NCBI GenBank assembly: GCA_019359155.1
Contig: JAHHHV010000076.1
Location: 1-64,000, forward strand
Source of the DNA: Pegethrix bostrychoides GSE-TBD4-15B
Lineage (GTDB): Bacteria > Cyanobacteriota > Cyanobacteriia > Elainellales > Elainellaceae
Reading direction: 5' to 3'
DNA: 64,000 bases
The notes beneath the pieces were generated by a model, which saw nothing but the letters and a program-made list of their open reading frames with translations, was not told the DNA's origin and made no database searches. Below, in pieces: positions 61,646 through 64,000 of the stretch. A program made the translations under genes and the position numbers. Position 1 is the first letter of the stretch; each line of letters starts with the position of its first letter.

Positions 61646-63340
61646 CTACTCAACATAGGGAATTAGCTGAAGAGAACCCAGCCCCAAATCTTGCTCCGTG
61701 ATGGCACGGGCTTCAAAGAGCGCCATCATATCGTTGAGCTGTGGGTTGCCGCGTGAAGCGCCCTTGAGACCTCTGGCAATCACCAACCCGCAGAAGCCCT
61801 TAGTTTTTTTGCAGCGCTGATCCCACTTTTTACGCGCCTGAATATGCACCGGATCTTGCTCATAAAACTCGCCAAATAGATGCAGCTCGCCGTCTTGGGT
61901 CTGCAAAATGCCCAGGTCGTACTGTTCTTCAGAGAGCGGATCTTCGCCCGGATTGAAGCAGATGGCCTGGAGTCCGCCCGCCGCCTGAATTTCGGCAATT
62001 AGCGCCTTGGCTTTGGGGCGCGAGGTTTGGATCAAAATCACCGGGAAGCCATCTGCGCCGCGCGTAAACTGATCGGGGCTAGGCTGGTGCGTCTCGACCA
62101 CCTGCCGCAGCACGTCAAAGGTGTCCCAGGGCATCGCGCCTAGGCTGTAGAAGGCATCATCCGGGATTAGATCATTGTGCAGCATCGGCATCCCTAGATC
62201 TAACTCGGACTCAGCATCAGAGTCGCCCATCGACATCTCAAACAGCTCAGCAGCTACCTCAGGCAAGGTTGAAACTGCGACGCTGACGGTTGGCTTCGAT
62301 TTGCTCAATTTGCTCGATTTATTTGAGCTGTCTGTTTGGGTCGAGCCACCAGGAGCAGGAATCCGATAGCGGCTGCTGAGAGCTGGAAACGTCTCAACGT
62401 CCAGCTTGGAGAGATGCTGCTGAAAGAATCGCTGCAATGCAGTCAGCGCCACCAGCAGCAGACGGGCTTCTTCTTCATAGAGCACAGGCCGCATTCCTTC
62501 GAGCGGATGTAGGTTGCCGAAGCTGGGTCGAACGCCAGTTTGGGCAAAGAGCTGGGTGATTGGATTATCTGGATCACTTGGATCATCTTCGGGTTCTAGA
62601 TCGAGATAGGGATCGAGCTGGTCAAAGGTGACAAACAGGCAGTCTTGCTCCAAGAAAGCTTCTTCGAGTGCCTGCGGCTGGTCGCTGGCGGCCATCACCT
62701 GTCGGCGGAATTTTTTGAGCGAATCGAGCGAGCGGTAAAGCAGCAGGCCATATTCCATGCCCAGCATCCCCAGCGTCGAGACATAGAGCGTTTCGACATC
62801 GCCGTAGTTCAGCTCCACGGCAATGATTTTCTCTTCATCGAGTACTACCCAGGGTTCGCTGTCCCAAATCTGGCGCGTCACCGTCAAAATCGGCTCAGCG
62901 TAGTTGGGCGGCAGTTCGGGTGGCTGATCGGCTCCAAGGCTCTGCATCCCCTGAAAAATCTCGTCGATCAGCGGCAGATCGGCCACGTAGTCTACCGTGA
63001 TGCCCAGCTCTTGCAGCACGCCGCGCAGGAAAAATTGCAGCTCCCGGTCGCGCACCAGGATCTTTTGTGGACGAGCAGGCATCCCGGCTCCCTGCGGCGA
63101 CTCCATGGCTTGCAGCAACGCTCTGACCACCGCCTCATGCCCCGCATCCGACGAGACGACATCCATAGCTCGCACCAGTCCTTCCATGCCGTCCACCCAG
63201 AGAATGCAGTCGCCCTGCCGCGAGTCGGTTTCGAGACTGCGAATCTGCCGATCTAGAACTCGCCGATCGCCTTCCCAAATGGCTGGAATTTGGCGGAGTT
63301 GCTGCAAGCGACGGCGAGTAGAACTGTTGAGAGCATTCAT
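61646..63340 (-). CDS. DUF6930-like conserved cyanobacterial protein
   Basis: A 564-aa soluble protein with no signal or membrane segment. It starts RRRLQQLRQIPAIWEGDRRVL and includes PWVVLDEEKIIAVELNYGDVETLYVSTLG-type residues, an acidic middle section (about 250-275), a Ser/Lys linker near 335-350, and a C-terminal block with QCxxTKGFCGLVIARG-like residues. I recognise this as a cyanobacterial family, tentatively DUF6930; no biochemical role is known. It lies upstream of psaD on the same strand, 130 bp before its start. A 13-bp duplication precedes its ATG. Confidence 0.7.
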   Translation of the reverse strand: MNALNSSTRRRLQQLRQIPAIWEGDRRVLDRQIRSLETDSRQGDCILWVDGMEGLVRAMDVVSSDAGHEAVVRALLQAMESPQGAGMPARPQKILVRDRELQFFLRGVLQELGITVDYVADLPLIDEIFQGMQSLGADQPPELPPNYAEPILTVTRQIWDSEPWVVLDEEKIIAVELNYGDVETLYVSTLGMLGMEYGLLLYRSLDSLKKFRRQVMAASDQPQALEEAFLEQDCLFVTFDQLDPYLDLEPEDDPSDPDNPITQLFAQTGVRPSFGNLHPLEGMRPVLYEEEARLLLVALTALQRFFQQHLSKLDVETFPALSSRYRIPAPGGSTQTDSSNKSSKLSKSKPTVSVAVSTLPEVAAELFEMSMGDSDAESELDLGMPMLHNDLIPDDAFYSLGAMPWDTFDVLRQVVETHQPSPDQFTRGADGFPVILIQTSRPKAKALIAEIQAAGGLQAICFNPGEDPLSEEQYDLGILQTQDGELHLFGEFYEQDPVHIQARKKWDQRCKKTKGFCGLVIARGLKGASRGNPQLNDMMALFEARAITEQDLGLGSLQLIPYVE

Positions 63341-63375
63341 AGCTGAAAATCGTAAAGGTGAATTGGCGATTGACG

Positions 63376-63401
63376 GCGGGTTAGGGGCGCGGGTTAGGGG
63401 C
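63376..63401. repeat. 13-bp tandem duplication in DUF6930-like leader
   Basis: GCGGGTTAGGGGC is repeated exactly, 36 bp upstream of the start at 63340 (minus strand). Confidence 0.9.
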
Positions 63402-63652
63402 GAGCTAGCAGGAGATTCCCAAAAATTGCGAACAGCTTTTGCAGAGGACAGGGAGAATCCGCTACCATCAAGCTAAAGATAGTCTACCGATTGCCAGCAG
63501 GTTTTAGGCTGCTCAGGCCTCGACTGGACGCTCTCGCTTAACTCTCGATCTAAAGCTAGCCGCTCCTCAGCTCTATTTGAACTGCATTGGGAGTATGCTA
63601 GCGATTCATTTGTTATTTAGCTCTAATCCAGCGCCGGAGAGTTTTAATCTCT

Positions 63653-64000
63653 ATGACTCAAGCAACTCAGCCTCAAACAACTCAGCCTCAAGCAACTCAG
63701 CCGACCCAACAGCCTTCACCGCCGCAGCGCGGCATCCTGATGTCAGAGGCTGCCCTGCGTCACGTTCTAGCCCTGCGCGCCAGTCAAGGTAAAGATTTAT
63801 GTTTGCGGGTCGGCGTGCGTCAGGGCGGCTGCTCTGGCATGTCTTACATGATGGACTTTGAAGATCCGGGCAATATTCGCGATAACGATGAAGTCTATGA
63901 CTACGACGGCTTCAAGGTTGTCTGCGACCCCAAAAGTATGCTCTACCTCTATGGCCTGATGCTGGACTACAGCGACGCTTTGATTGGCGGTGGCTTTCAG
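63653..64000 (+). CDS. sufA: HesB/IscA/SufA-type iron-sulfur carrier (partial, runs off right edge)
   Basis: From ATG 63653, 116 codons are present before the window ends. A Gln/Thr/Pro N-terminus of about 22 residues is encoded by a 15-bp repeat. The A-type carrier domain follows: ILMSEAALRHVLALRASQ, LRVGVRQGGCSGMSYMMDFE with the first Cys, and YLYGLMLDYSDALIGGGFQ. The C-terminal CxC lies outside. A-type carriers deliver Fe-S clusters to apoproteins. The divergent gene is the DUF6930-like one. Confidence 0.92.
   Translation, partial: MTQATQPQTTQPQATQPTQQPSPPQRGILMSEAALRHVLALRASQGKDLCLRVGVRQGGCSGMSYMMDFEDPGNIRDNDEVYDYDGFKVVCDPKSMLYLYGLMLDYSDALIGGGFQ

Noticed and set aside
62645-63256. 203-codon frame opposite the DUF6930-like gene
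   Set aside because: No recognisable motif and fully antisense to a well-formed gene.

Overview
The window is chromosomal DNA of a cyanobacterium. It carries two photosystem I genes (psaD, and a 39-residue psaX found here by reading the spacer after a DUF2079 gene), several protein families known mainly from cyanobacteria (DUF3318, DUF6737-like, DUF7219-like, a DUF6930-like protein), an RppA/RppB-type two-component pair, a CyaB1-type adenylate cyclase, and many Uma2/NACHT-type accessory genes. Genus cannot be fixed from this sequence; the content suits a filamentous, non-model lineage. Most genes are single or in two-gene units on alternating strands, as is usual in cyanobacteria.

Layout. 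1-280: remnant of a formylglycine-generating-enzyme-like C-terminus that resembles the variable region of a diversity-generating retroelement. 313-14029: mnmG, ilvB, an HRI1-like protein, a TPR protein, purD, a glycosyltransferase, the formaldehyde-detoxification pair adhC-fghA, a secreted CAP/RTX protein, a glyoxalase-fold protein and a peroxiredoxin-like protein. 14038-20472: one very large CheA-type hybrid kinase with an acidic linker of about 1,200 residues. 20766-31984: membrane proteins, psaX, lipA, a site-2 protease, thrC, a methyltransferase pair, rtcB, a Ycf52-like acetyltransferase and an ACT-domain protein. 31997-37004: USP, DUF3318, an M20 peptidase, a GNAT with a membrane hairpin, and bioD. 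37213-38302: tRNA-Pro followed by a decayed mobile-element zone (IS1-type transposase fragment between inverted hairpin repeats, and a broken GMC oxidoreductase tail). 38320-47469: rfbG, rppB/rppA, the GAF-GAF-PAS adenylate cyclase, small proteins and ruvB. 47476-53855: accessory island with two Uma2 genes, a NACHT NTPase divergent from a small membrane protein, a HicB-like remnant, glutaminase and an IS66 remnant. 53867-64000: lipase/hydrolase pair, ferredoxin, Rieske oxygenase, PrxQ, fasciclin protein, GST, EamA transporter, psaD, a DUF6930-like protein, and the start of a HesB/SufA-type Fe-S carrier that runs off the right edge.

Genes that plausibly work together: adhC and fghA oxidise glutathione-bound formaldehyde; rppB and rppA form a sensor/regulator pair; CyaB1-like cyclase could feed a CRP-type site seen between adhC and the CAP/RTX gene; the NACHT gene, its divergent membrane protein and the three TAGGCAA boxes between them look like one self-regulated conflict locus.

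The most unexpected pattern is not a gene. Thirteen start codons have an adjacent or nearby tandem duplication of 9-17 bp, each of a different sequence, and many genes carry 12- or 15-bp in-frame tandem duplications. This looks like a genome-wide slippage or duplication process that repeatedly rewrites 5' leaders, in two cases multiplying the ribosome-binding site.
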